Positions 8,770-16,929 are shown, counted from the first letter of the stretch. The stretch is 64,000 nt of DNA from Paenibacillus contaminans (GCF_003285015.1 NZ_QMFB01000003.1:477216-541215); one strand, 5' to 3'. The notes: generated by a model from the sequence alone, not told the origin. Made by a program: numbers and translations.

Positions 8770-10681
8770 CGCCTTTCACCTCCGGCAAGCCGTTCTTCTC
8801 CGTTTTTTGCGGCCTTGACGAATCCCGCGTTTCACGGGTTCCGCTTTCTTCCTGATCTGCGGCCTCCGCGGCTCCCGACTCGCGAGTCATCGCATCCGCC
8901 TGCGTCAGCGCCGGAATTTCCAGCGAAATCGTCGTGCCGCGGCCTTGCTCGCTGTTGATTTCGAACAAAAAGTTTTTGCCGAAATACAGCTGCAGCCGCT
9001 TCTGTAAATTTTCAAGCCCGAGTCCCGTAGTACGCTCGCTCGAAGCGCTGTAACGGCCCAGCTTCATGCTCTGCAGAACCTCTGGGGGCATGCCCGTGCC
9101 GTCGTCGCTTATGACAAAACGTACCCGATCCTCCAGCTTGCGCCCGGTTATATTCAGCTTGCCTTTGCCCCGCTTCGTTTCGAGACCGTGGGTAATCGCA
9201 TTTTCGACGAGCGGTTGAAGCAGGAGCTTAAGCGTATACAGTTTTTCCATTTCCGGGTCGATATCGACGAAAACCTCAAACTTGTCTCTATACCGCATTT
9301 TTTGGATAACCAAATAGTTATGAATTTGCTGCATATCTTCGCCGATCGGGATAAAATGATTGCCCTTGCGGATGCTAAACCGGAGCAGCTCGCCGAGCGA
9401 AACCGCCGTACGGCTAATATCGTCCAGCTTGTGCAAACGCGCCATCCAGTTGATCGAGTCCAGCGCATTATACAAAAAATGAGGATTAAACTGGGCGTGA
9501 ATCGCTTTGATTTCCGCCTCCTGGAGCATCAGCTGCTTTTTATACACTTCGTCGATTAACAGCTTGATTTGCTGAAGCATAGCATTGAAGCTTCTTCCGA
9601 GCTGGCCGATTTCGTCGTCATGTTTCGATGCGAACGACACATTCAAATTTCCGTCCTCGACACGGCTCATCAACGATCGGAGCTTGCGCAGCGGGTTCGT
9701 TATGTTCACGGACAGCTTGTAGGCAAGCCAGCACGAAATCACGATGCCGGCGGCGATAATAAGCACGGTCAAATCGCGTATGCCGGCACTTTCCTTAGTC
9801 AAGGCCGTGACGGGCACGATGCTGACAAGCTTGAAGCCGGTCGCTTCGGACGTATCGAAAATAACCATATGCGGAGAGGAAAACCCGTCCCTCTGGGTAA
9901 AATATCCTTTGCGTCCTTCCAGCACGCGTTCCACATACGGCTCCGTCAGCTTCGTTCCGACCTGCCGCTTCGACGGGATGCCTGAGACGATGTAGCCGTT
10001 CCGGTCGAGCAAAAACACTTGGCCGCCCGGCACGATTTGCGCTTTGTTGTACTTGTCGGCAAGCGCCGATTCCATAATATCGATGACGAAATAGCCTAGC
10101 GGCTTTCCCGTTTCGATCGTTTTGAGCATTTGGCCGGAGCTCAGCACGATGCCGAAATCATCCGTTTTTTTCATCGAATAATGCGTATCCCATACGACGC
10201 CTCCGCCCGCCAACTGAGCTTTACGGAATAATCCCCAATTGACGTTATACTCGTCGTATTGATTTGGGAGCAGCTCTCCCGTCAAATAACGGTCGCCGTT
10301 CTCCCCGAGCACATACAGGTTGATATCCCATTTCTTAAAGCCGAGAAAACTGTCCAGAAGCTGATTAATGCGTTTATCATCCTGATACTTTTCCGCAAGC
10401 GGCCTGCTTCGGTCCTTGGCAAGCACTTCCTGAATTTCGCGATTGCCGTATACGTACATCGACAGCTGCTCGATATCTTTCACAAAATATGCCAGGCTGT
10501 AGTTAACCTGCGACAAATTTTCCAATACGGTCTGGCAAACCTTGTCCAGCACGACCTTCGACGAACGCTGATAGGAGAACGCTCCCAGCAGTGCGAGCGG
10601 TAAAATCGCGATCGCCAAATACGTAATGATCAATTTATTTTGCAGCTTCATCCCGAAGAGCAGGCGCTGTAGGAATGCCAT
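8762..10681 (-). CDS. YesM-type sensor histidine kinase
   Basis: 639 residues. TM1 is near 15-35, followed by an extracytoplasmic dCache-like sensor region, TM2 near 295-320 and a HAMP domain (NITNPLRKLRSLMSRVEDGN). The His_kinase box QFNPHFLYNALDSINW, the N box LVENAITHGLE and the G box GLGLENLQKRLQ follow. The C-terminus has an extra ~40-residue Glu/Ser/Thr-rich tail. The frame can be extended to a TTG at 10702, but the ATG at 10681 sits nine bases after AGAGGAG and is chosen. The pair with the response regulator probably senses an external solute for the ABC transporter downstream. Confidence 0.9.
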   Translation of the reverse strand: MAFLQRLLFGMKLQNKLIITYLAIAILPLALLGAFSYQRSSKVVLDKVCQTVLENLSQVNYSLAYFVKDIEQLSMYVYGNREIQEVLAKDRSRPLAEKYQDDKRINQLLDSFLGFKKWDINLYVLGENGDRYLTGELLPNQYDEYNVNWGLFRKAQLAGGGVVWDTHYSMKKTDDFGIVLSSGQMLKTIETGKPLGYFVIDIMESALADKYNKAQIVPGGQVFLLDRNGYIVSGIPSKRQVGTKLTEPYVERVLEGRKGYFTQRDGFSSPHMVIFDTSEATGFKLVSIVPVTALTKESAGIRDLTVLIIAAGIVISCWLAYKLSVNITNPLRKLRSLMSRVEDGNLNVSFASKHDDEIGQLGRSFNAMLQQIKLLIDEVYKKQLMLQEAEIKAIHAQFNPHFLYNALDSINWMARLHKLDDISRTAVSLGELLRFSIRKGNHFIPIGEDMQQIHNYLVIQKMRYRDKFEVFVDIDPEMEKLYTLKLLLQPLVENAITHGLETKRGKGKLNITGRKLEDRVRFVISDDGTGMPPEVLQSMKLGRYSASSERTTGLGLENLQKRLQLYFGKNFLFEINSEQGRGTTISLEIPALTQADAMTRESGAAEAADQEESGTRETRDSSRPQKTEKNGLPEVKGDV

Positions 10682-10922
10682 TTGCGGTGTCTCCTCTCTC
10701 AAGCTCGGTTGCTCTTGCCGTTTGCCGCTATGCTGCCCGGCTGTCTGCGGCCATTCCCATTCATGCTTACCATCATAATCGGATCGTACCGGTTATTCAA
10801 TATGGGCCCATCCTGCCGGATTGCCAAATCCGTGATCGACATCCTTTATTTAATCCGTTTATTTAAACTTCCGGAGTTAAATAATGTAGATATAGTTGAA
10901 TCGTTTGATGGAGGTGTGAGCG

Positions 10923-11783
10923 ATGCCGGAGTGGTTGGAAGTCGTATGGCGAACGTTATGCGCCGTAGTCGTTCTTTTTTTGCTGACCAGATTGCTTGGC
11001 AAAAGACAGGTTTCCCAGCTTTCGCTATTCGAATATATAACCGGCATTACCATCGGCAGCCTTGCCGCCTATATTTCGCTTGATTTGGAATCGACCTGGT
11101 ATTTGGGCCTCATTTCCTTAGTGGTTTGGGTGGCTGTTTCCCTAGGCATCGAATATTTGCAAATGAAAAGCAAAACGGCCCGGGACTGGCTGGACAGCAA
11201 ATCGACCGTGCTTATCAAAGACGGCAAAGTTCTTGAAGACAATATGAAAAAAGAACGTTTGACTTCCGACGAGCTGCTAGAGCAGCTGCGCAGCAAAAAC
11301 ATTTTCAAGGTTGCCGACGTCGAATTTGCCATCATCGAACCGAACGGCGGCATCAATGTGCTTCTGAAGAAAGAAAATCAGCCGTTGACCCCCTCCCATT
11401 TGGGTATCAAAGTCGGGCCGGAGAAGGAACCGGAATCCGTCATCATGGACGGCAACATTATGGATGAGCCGCTTTCCAGGCTCGGTCTGAATAGGGGCTG
11501 GCTTTTTACCGAGCTGGAAAAGCTGGGCGTAGCTATCGAAAACGTGTATCTGGGCCAAGTCGACGCATACGGACAATTGTATGTGGACTTATTCGACGAC
11601 CAGCTTATTGTCCCCCAGCCCCAGCAAAAAGCTTCGCTGCTCGCGCAATTAAAAAAATGCGAAGCCGATTTGGAAATGTTCGGCCTTTCGACGGACGACG
11701 CACAAGCGAAATGGATGTACGAGCAGTGCTCCAAGGAGCTGGATACCGTTATTGACGGGGTAAAACCTCTGCTGATTCGATAA
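10923..11783 (+). CDS. 2Duf protein: DUF421 (YetF family) membrane protein fused to DUF1657
   Basis: 286 residues. Three membrane helices lie in the first ~80 residues, with the LLGKRQVSQLSLFEYITGITIGS signature region of DUF421/YetF. The soluble DUF421 lobe follows (VLIKDGKVLEDN, INVLLKKENQPLTP). The last ~55 residues (QLKKCEADLEMFGLSTDDAQAKW and on) match DUF1657, a small spore-associated domain. Such two-domain proteins, called 2Duf, are linked in Bacillus to spore inner-membrane heat resistance. The gene is single, divergent from the kinase gene and preceded by GGAGGTG seven bases before ATG. It is expected in the spore membrane. Confidence 0.8.
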   Translation: MPEWLEVVWRTLCAVVVLFLLTRLLGKRQVSQLSLFEYITGITIGSLAAYISLDLESTWYLGLISLVVWVAVSLGIEYLQMKSKTARDWLDSKSTVLIKDGKVLEDNMKKERLTSDELLEQLRSKNIFKVADVEFAIIEPNGGINVLLKKENQPLTPSHLGIKVGPEKEPESVIMDGNIMDEPLSRLGLNRGWLFTELEKLGVAIENVYLGQVDAYGQLYVDLFDDQLIVPQPQQKASLLAQLKKCEADLEMFGLSTDDAQAKWMYEQCSKELDTVIDGVKPLLIR

Positions 11784-11787
11784 AAAA

Positions 11788-11817
11788 AGCCGGCGTTCCA
11801 TTAAAGGAACGTCGGCT
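11788..11817 (-). terminator. Terminator shared by the 2Duf and comQ-like genes
   Basis: AGCCGGCGTTCC and GGAACGTCGGCT form a 12 bp stem with one wobble pair and a six-base loop. On the minus strand it is followed by seven T residues, so it is an efficient terminator for the comQ-like gene ending at 11833. On the plus strand it can also end the 2Duf transcript. Confidence 0.85.
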
Positions 11818-11832
11818 CCGTATGTTTATCAG

Positions 11833-12765
11833 CTAAGCGGTAGTTACGGGGATGAAATTGGCTTCCATAAATTTTTCTTTCCAGGGGGATACCGCATCGA
11901 TTCCGGCCAATAACGCTTCCGCTTTTTTCATGTACAACTGTTGAATGATCCGTGAATATTCCACGCAGCCCGAATTTTCGATATAACGGATACATGCTTG
12001 CTTATGTACGATAAAATCCTCCTGCGACAGCTCTCCGCCATAGTATTGACGGAGATACGGAAACGATTCGTCGTCGTCCTCGAGCAAGTAAAAAACCGGC
12101 AGCGTACGTTTTCTTTGGAAAACGTCGTTTTTCGTATCGAACCGGAGCAAATCGTTCAAATCGTTGTCAATTTGCGCGATGATGCCTAGATAGATTGCCA
12201 ATTCATCCAATTGGTCAACGGTCTCCTTCGGCAATTTCAAGCCCGAATAACCCATGCAGCATGCCAAACGCAGCAGCGAGCCCGATTTATCCGCCACCAT
12301 CGCGATGTACGCTTCTTCCGTTTCGGCAGTCACCGCAAGATCGCGGTATTGGCCGTTTACCGAACGCATGACGATGCTAGCGATTTGACCTGCATCCGGC
12401 CCGCCGCCGATCGTTTCGCCTCCAAGCCTGCCGATCTCCGCAAAAGCTCCGGCAAGGAAAGCCAAGACGGCATTCAAAGCAAGCTCTTGTGGACATTGGC
12501 ACCAGGTTTTCGTGTCGTTGTCTCGGTCTTGAAGATCGTCAGCAATGTCCAGCGATAAGATAAGCATTTCGGTTAACGCGGCATAACGTTGGATATGCGG
12601 GGAGTTGCCGCCGAGCATCCTATGCGTGCTCTCGGTTATATTGCCCCAATTGGAGCGTTCGCCCGCTTTATCGCGAATAAACGTTTTTAGCAAATGGTTA
12701 AATTCGGGTACATCCACCAGTTCGTCAACCAACTCGTTTAATTGAGCATGGACCGCTTCGTTCAT
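11833..12765 (-). CDS. comQ: ComQ-like isoprenyl transferase (polyprenyl synthetase family)
   Basis: 310 residues of the trans-prenyltransferase fold. The first Asp-rich motif is DIADDLQD (73-80) and the second is IDNDLNDLL (Asp200, 202, 205), the residues that bind Mg2+ and the allylic diphosphate. The protein is shorter than long-chain polyprenyl synthases and lies 40 bases downstream of a ComP-like kinase gene. This fits ComQ, the enzyme that prenylates a Trp in the ComX pheromone. A GAGGGG site precedes the ATG. No isoprenoid-pathway or quinone genes are nearby, which argues against a housekeeping heptaprenyl synthase. Normally comQ is first in comQXPA; here it follows comP. Confidence 0.75.
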   Translation of the reverse strand: MNEAVHAQLNELVDELVDVPEFNHLLKTFIRDKAGERSNWGNITESTHRMLGGNSPHIQRYAALTEMLILSLDIADDLQDRDNDTKTWCQCPQELALNAVLAFLAGAFAEIGRLGGETIGGGPDAGQIASIVMRSVNGQYRDLAVTAETEEAYIAMVADKSGSLLRLACCMGYSGLKLPKETVDQLDELAIYLGIIAQIDNDLNDLLRFDTKNDVFQRKRTLPVFYLLEDDDESFPYLRQYYGGELSQEDFIVHKQACIRYIENSGCVEYSRIIQQLYMKKAEALLAGIDAVSPWKEKFMEANFIPVTTA

Positions 12766-12805
12766 TTATGACCCCTCGTTTCTGGCGATATTAGTAGGCA
12801 TACGC

Positions 12806-15127
12806 TTACGCGCTCATGCTTTCGAAGGCAGGCAGCGCTATGCGGATTTTGACGCCGCAGCCTTTGCCGGTTTCCAGCTCCCATAAGCCGTTCAAATGGA
12901 GAACCCGGCTCTTCAACTGCTCCATGCCGATACCTGAGGAGCCGATTTGCCTCGGCGCGGTGCGGGTAGGATCGAATCCGACGCCGTCATCCTCATACGA
13001 AAGCGTCATGCCTTCCTGGTTTGCTCGAAGCCGGATGACAACCTTCGATGCCTCGGAATGCTTTTTGGCGTTATTAAGCAGCTCTTGGATCATGCGGAAC
13101 AGATGGCGCTTCGTTTCCATGTCGCGTTTTTCAATGCGGTTTTCCTGATCCGTCTGAAAATCGATTTCAAAAGGACTGCCGTAAGCTTCCCGTTCGATAA
13201 TTTTCTCCAGCGTCTGCACGAGCCCGATTTCTTTAAGCAAATGCGGGTGAAGCTCGAAGCAGCTCTGCCGCAAATTCGTATTGATGATCTCGATATATTC
13301 GATCAGACTGCTCATATGATCTTGGTCTTCTTTGGACAAAGCATATCTTTGGATCACGCCGACCAGTCTGCGCTTCAAGAAAAACAGATCTTGCATCGTC
13401 GTATCGTGCAGGTCCGTCGCAATGCGCATTCTTTCCATCTCCTGCAGCTCGAAGGTCAGCTTGCGGAACCAGACGAAATCGTTCGCTTCCTGCTCGTTCG
13501 GCATTTGTGCGGCCAAATGCTGCAGCTTGACGTTCAGTTTGCGGATCAGGTGCAAATTTTCAAGGCTGACGGCCAAATACGAGATGATGATGTTCAGCCA
13601 TTGCATCTCTTCCATACCGAGCAGCGTATTCGTTCTGGTGCGCGTCATGATCAAATAGCTCGAATATTCTTCATGGCTGTTGATTTGCAAACAGGAAAAT
13701 TCCGAATGCTCGGTTTCACCCGACTCGACAAAACGCTCGACCTCGGCGACATCGATGTCCCCTTCACTGATCGTTTCCATCGTATCCTTATATTTAAAAA
13801 CCACGGCACCGCCGAATACTTCAAGCGTTTTGACGATATCGACCAAAATAATTTCTTTCAATTCATTAAAGCTGGAAATCGAAGTCAGGTTTTTCGCGAT
13901 TTTCTGGATGGATGTTTGCAGCAGATGCTTACGCGGGAACAGGATGGCCTGCAGCTTCGTCATAAAATATTCTAGCGAGTAGAGAAAGAACGATTGGATG
14001 ATGACCATTGCAATAAAAAGTAAAACAAGATGCTTGTCCCTGTTCTCGTTTTGATAAAATATTGCAATAAGCCCGGTAAATACCCCGCTCGGCAAGAGAG
14101 CGATAATTGTTGTCATTAGTATGCGGCGCAAAATGGTATCGATATTATACAACTGTTTTGTGATAATCAAGTAAGCGAACGAGACTGGAAAAAATAAGAC
14201 GAACCAGCTTAAAAAGAAAGAATCCACCCATTCATGGCCCATGAGTAATTTTGGAATAAAAGAAAAAGTCACCAGCGGCAAAAATGAAATAATTAGAGAG
14301 CACCAAACCATTTTGATCAGAGTGGAAAGATAACTTTTTTGTCTTCCATATTTTACGTATAAGTATAGTAGTAAATAAAAATTTAATATGATACCGACTA
14401 AAAAGAAAATCATCGTTGTACGCACAGAGAATGAGTAAATGTAATACGTCACATGCATCGGCAAAAAAGTAGTCATTAATACAAAAAACGCTAAAACTAC
14501 CGGTATATATAAATATCTCACATAATTTGTAGCAAGTCGTATTTTTCCCTTTTCCTCCATTAAGACAACTAGGAAATGCAAAAATACTACGGGAAGCGAA
14601 ATGACACCTGCACTTATAATGAACTTACCAACCGTATCTCCTCTCAATGATGCGCCTAAGCTCGTAAATACAAGTCCTATATCCAGAAAAACATAAGATA
14701 AAATAAGAGCTGATTTTGAATTGTGAATTTTTCGATAGATTAAAATTGCCATTAAAAATGATAGGAAACCGCCAACTATAGGAAATAAGTCATAAGTAAA
14801 AGCAAAAAAATTGCCCTTTTCGAAAACAGTAAATTGATTTCCGCCACGAGAAACGACAATTTCTTCAAACTGGTCTAGACTTCTCCACTTAATAACTGAT
14901 ATGTAATCGGCTGGATCTTTCCCATTTATGCTCACAATAGTATCGCCGATTTTTAATCCGGCTTCCGTTGAAATATTTTTTGATTCAAACTTCGCGATCT
15001 TCCACTCATTCCCTTGCTGAGCAACAATTATTCCGCTAACGGAATAGCTGAATATAACGTGAATCATCCAAATTTGCAATAAGACAAACGATGTTAAAAG
15101 CGAAAAAGTAAAAAAATATTTTTTCAT
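12806..15127 (-). CDS. comP: ComP-like membrane sensor histidine kinase
   Basis: 773 residues, close to Bacillus ComP. TM1 is at about 8-28, then an outer-face PDZ-like loop (GLKIGDTIVSINGK), then about eight membrane helices between 115 and 385. A cytoplasmic signalling region follows, then HisKA_3 with phospho-acceptor His574 in TDLHDTTMQDL, N box QELLNNAKKH and G box DDGVGFDP. The frame runs back to 15340, but that part overlaps the divergent peptide gene. The ATG at 15127 has AAGGTGG before it and starts a clean signal-anchor. The 5' half is markedly more AT-rich than neighbouring genes. No NarL/ComA-type regulator follows, so its partner must be encoded elsewhere. Confidence 0.8.
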   Translation of the reverse strand: MKKYFFTFSLLTSFVLLQIWMIHVIFSYSVSGIIVAQQGNEWKIAKFESKNISTEAGLKIGDTIVSINGKDPADYISVIKWRSLDQFEEIVVSRGGNQFTVFEKGNFFAFTYDLFPIVGGFLSFLMAILIYRKIHNSKSALILSYVFLDIGLVFTSLGASLRGDTVGKFIISAGVISLPVVFLHFLVVLMEEKGKIRLATNYVRYLYIPVVLAFFVLMTTFLPMHVTYYIYSFSVRTTMIFFLVGIILNFYLLLYLYVKYGRQKSYLSTLIKMVWCSLIISFLPLVTFSFIPKLLMGHEWVDSFFLSWFVLFFPVSFAYLIITKQLYNIDTILRRILMTTIIALLPSGVFTGLIAIFYQNENRDKHLVLLFIAMVIIQSFFLYSLEYFMTKLQAILFPRKHLLQTSIQKIAKNLTSISSFNELKEIILVDIVKTLEVFGGAVVFKYKDTMETISEGDIDVAEVERFVESGETEHSEFSCLQINSHEEYSSYLIMTRTRTNTLLGMEEMQWLNIIISYLAVSLENLHLIRKLNVKLQHLAAQMPNEQEANDFVWFRKLTFELQEMERMRIATDLHDTTMQDLFFLKRRLVGVIQRYALSKEDQDHMSSLIEYIEIINTNLRQSCFELHPHLLKEIGLVQTLEKIIEREAYGSPFEIDFQTDQENRIEKRDMETKRHLFRMIQELLNNAKKHSEASKVVIRLRANQEGMTLSYEDDGVGFDPTRTAPRQIGSSGIGMEQLKSRVLHLNGLWELETGKGCGVKIRIALPAFESMSA

Positions 15128-15154
15128 TAATTTTCCACCTTTTTCGTCAATATT

Positions 15155-15163
15155 TGCTATAAT
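15155..15163 (+). promoter_or_regulatory. Extended -10 promoter of the ComX-like gene
   Basis: TGCTATAAT is an extended -10 (TG-N-TATAAT) 41 bases before the ATG of the 59-codon peptide gene. No good -35 lies 17 bases upstream, as is usual for extended -10 promoters. It lies in the 76 bp divergent gap with the comP-like gene. No ComA-box inverted repeat was seen. Confidence 0.55.
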
Positions 15164-15203
15164 GTAATAGTAGTAAAAAACTAGTAGAAAGAGGGTTGAT
15201 ACC

Positions 15204-15383
15204 ATGCAAGCAGCAATCTGGACACCAGAACTCAAAAAGGCTGTAAAAGGTATGAAAAGAATGGAAAACCAAAACAGTGCATCTTCCGTTATTTCCGTTG
15301 ATGAACAGGAAGCATTGACTAACGTCTTTAAATCCAACATGACTAAAAATCAACCTCAACCCAAAAACGGAGCTTGGATGTAA
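15204..15383 (+). CDS. comX: Candidate ComX-like prenylated pheromone precursor (59 aa)
   Basis: 59 codons with a GAGGG site before the ATG, an extended -10 promoter upstream and a strong terminator after it, so the unit is a real gene. The peptide is charged and hydrophilic (Lys, Asn, Gln rich) with no transmembrane segment and no cysteine. It ends ...KNGAWM with Trp58 as the penultimate residue. ComX precursors are 50-75 residues and are prenylated on a Trp near the C-terminus. It is divergent from the comP-like gene, with comQ beyond it. Apart from the Trp and size I see no strong ComX motif, so the assignment rests on context. It is too short for a 60-residue ORF cut-off. Confidence 0.65.
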   Translation: MQAAIWTPELKKAVKGMKRMENQNSASSVISVDEQEALTNVFKSNMTKNQPQPKNGAWM

Positions 15384-15408
15384 TACCACCTACATATTTT
15401 ACCAGAAT

Positions 15409-15458
15409 AAAAAGAGATTGTATATTGGGACCAAGCTCCCATATACAATCTCTTTTTT
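15409..15458. terminator. Bidirectional intrinsic terminator
   Basis: A-rich GAGATTGTATAT-(T)-GGGA pairs with TCCCATATACAATCTC around a short loop, with one bulged T. It is followed by seven T residues on the plus strand and mirrored by TTTTTATT on the minus strand. It separates the convergent ComX-like gene and the gene ending at 15494. Confidence 0.85.
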
Positions 15459-15493
15459 TCGACAAATACCGTGTTTTCGCGCAGCAGTCGGTG

Positions 15494-16186
15494 TTAATGG
15501 CTAAAAGTCGGCGCAGTTGTACCGCCCTTCATCAATCCGCGCATCAAAAGCAGATAATCCAGCGAAGCGGGAATATCCTCTTCTACGGGAATCGCCGTAT
15601 AGGTTGCGCCGTCCAGCAGCGTATGGACCTCGATCCGCTCCGGCAGCTTCCCGAACGCGCGGTCGGCGAATGCGACCGTCATATGCAAAAATGCGCGCAC
15701 GATATTCGGGTCGTTATGGACGATAAACTTTTTGATGACGAGCGAAGAGCTGCCCCACTCCGCCACCTGAAAAATCATCGATAAGTCCGTCCTCAGCTCC
15801 GGCAAACGTACCGAGTGCTGCTCGAATAAACAGAACGGCTCTTGAGCGCCCGAATCCCGCAGCAAGTGGATAACCAAGTAGTGCGAAACGACCTTTTTGA
15901 CCCGATCAAAATGCTCCTTCGATGCAAACGCCCTGACTTTGTTCGTCCAACGTTTATCGAGACTGTCGAGTATCGCGATAGCCGTTCGCCGATCCGACGG
16001 GAGCATGTAGTAGTCGTTTATGGCATGGTTTACGGCATACTGTACAAGCTGCTGCCAGCTCGGTCCGCAGCTGTGTCCGTTCGCGCGATTGCGCTCGAAG
16101 CAGCCGGGGCAATGCCAATATTGCTCCAGCTCATAATCCAGAAGCTTATCCGTACCGATTAAATGAACCGCCGTTTCCGTATCCAT
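15494..16186 (-). CDS. Hypothetical protein, possible degenerate PD-(D/E)XK nuclease fold
   Basis: About 230 residues, not assigned to a named family. A CPGC pair and a third Cys (HSCG) lie near the N-terminus, followed by a helical middle. The stretch RTDLSMIFQVAEWGSSSLVIKKF and a later AFLHMTVAFADRAFG recall the core of AddB/Cas4-type PD-(D/E)XK nucleases: Asp, then a beta hairpin, then (D/E)xK, then an YA-helix. The expected acidic residue before the Lys is absent (VIKKF), so catalysis is doubtful. The fold call is inference from pattern only. The start is taken at the ATG with AGGTGAG seven bases upstream; a GTG four codons earlier is possible. It follows flavodoxin on the same strand. 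Confidence 0.6.
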   Translation of the reverse strand: MDTETAVHLIGTDKLLDYELEQYWHCPGCFERNRANGHSCGPSWQQLVQYAVNHAINDYYMLPSDRRTAIAILDSLDKRWTNKVRAFASKEHFDRVKKVVSHYLVIHLLRDSGAQEPFCLFEQHSVRLPELRTDLSMIFQVAEWGSSSLVIKKFIVHNDPNIVRAFLHMTVAFADRAFGKLPERIEVHTLLDGATYTAIPVEEDIPASLDYLLLMRGLMKGGTTAPTFSH

Positions 16187-16239
16187 AGTTATACTCACCT
16201 ATATGCCCCCAGTCATCGACTTTTATTTAAAAATTACGG

Positions 16240-16692
16240 TTACTGCATGGCGAGCAGATGCGATATAAAGGTGCGTCCGAATTGGCGGCACAGTTCCTTA
16301 TCGTCCGAATTAGGGGACAGCTCCATCTTCAAGCCATCCAGTCTCACCTCGCTGCCAAGCTCGCGCAGCTTTACCGTGATCGTATCAACGGCAGCGCAGT
16401 ATAACGGATAACTCGTATCGCCCGAGCCGAATGCGGCCCCCAGCTTGCCCTGCAGGTCCAGGCCTTCCATTTCCTCATAGAAATCGAGAAACTCATCGGG
16501 CAAATCCCCGTCTCCCCACGTATAAGCGCCAAGCAAAATACCGTCATAATCCAAAAGCTCCGACGCGTTAGCATCAAACGCCTCCTTGACGGTTACGTCC
16601 TCGCACTGCTCGCGCAGCCCTTCAGCTATCGCCTCGGCCATATCTTGCGTGTTCCCCGTCATGCTAGCGTATACCACAATAACTTTCTTCAA
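16240..16692 (-). CDS. Flavodoxin
   Basis: 150 residues with the FMN phosphate-binding loop SMTGNTQDMA (10-19), the isoalloxazine-contact loop around GAYTWGDGDLPDEF and a third loop GSGDTSYPLYC. The protein carries electrons at low potential in the cytoplasm and commonly replaces ferredoxin when iron is short. The start is TTG (16692) with GGAGGGCGAAGAGA before it. A Fur-box-like sequence lies upstream at 16860-16878, with a small overlapping frame between them. This agrees with iron-repressed expression. Confidence 0.9.
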   Translation of the reverse strand: MKKVIVVYASMTGNTQDMAEAIAEGLREQCEDVTVKEAFDANASELLDYDGILLGAYTWGDGDLPDEFLDFYEEMEGLDLQGKLGAAFGSGDTSYPLYCAAVDTITVKLRELGSEVRLDGLKMELSPNSDDKELCRQFGRTFISHLLAMQ

Positions 16693-16822
16693 TCTCTTCG
16701 CCCTCCGTTTCGCGTTCCGTGTCGTTTATATGTTCAAATTCGGCAATCGGCAGTACGGATTTGCGGCCTGCTTGATCCGCCCGTCCCGAAAGCTGTTCCA
16801 CGACATCAAACAATAAACCCAT
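16664..16822 (-). CDS. Possible small acidic protein upstream of flavodoxin (52 aa)
   Basis: A 52-codon frame beginning MGLLFDVVEQL and ending in an acidic stretch (ETEGEEIEE) overlaps the flavodoxin gene by 29 bases. GAGGGTG lies just upstream of its ATG and the Fur-box-like site is 38 bases further. It could be a leader cistron translationally coupled to flavodoxin. No family is recognised and it may be spurious. Confidence 0.35.
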   Translation of the reverse strand: MGLLFDVVEQLSGRADQAGRKSVLPIAEFEHINDTERETEGEEIEESYCGIR

Positions 16823-16859
16823 TCCATCACCCTCTAGTTTTAAAAATTGACCTCTCAAT

Positions 16860-16878
16860 GAGAAAGATTATCATTTTC
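16860..16878. promoter_or_regulatory. Fur-box-like operator before flavodoxin
   Basis: On the minus strand GAAAATGATAATCTTTCTC matches 16 of 19 positions of the Fur consensus GATAATGATAATCATTATC. It lies between the end of the AraC gene and the flavodoxin cistrons, so the flavodoxin is probably repressed by Fur with iron. Confidence 0.7.
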
Positions 16879-16929
16879 AACCAAGAGGTTCTGCCCAGAC
16901 ACGGATTTATTTTAACGGAGGACGGATTT

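Noticed and set aside
15128..15340. N-terminal extension of the ComP-like frame
   Set aside because: It overlaps the divergent peptide gene and its promoter, while the ATG at 15127 has a good ribosome site and starts a clean membrane anchor.
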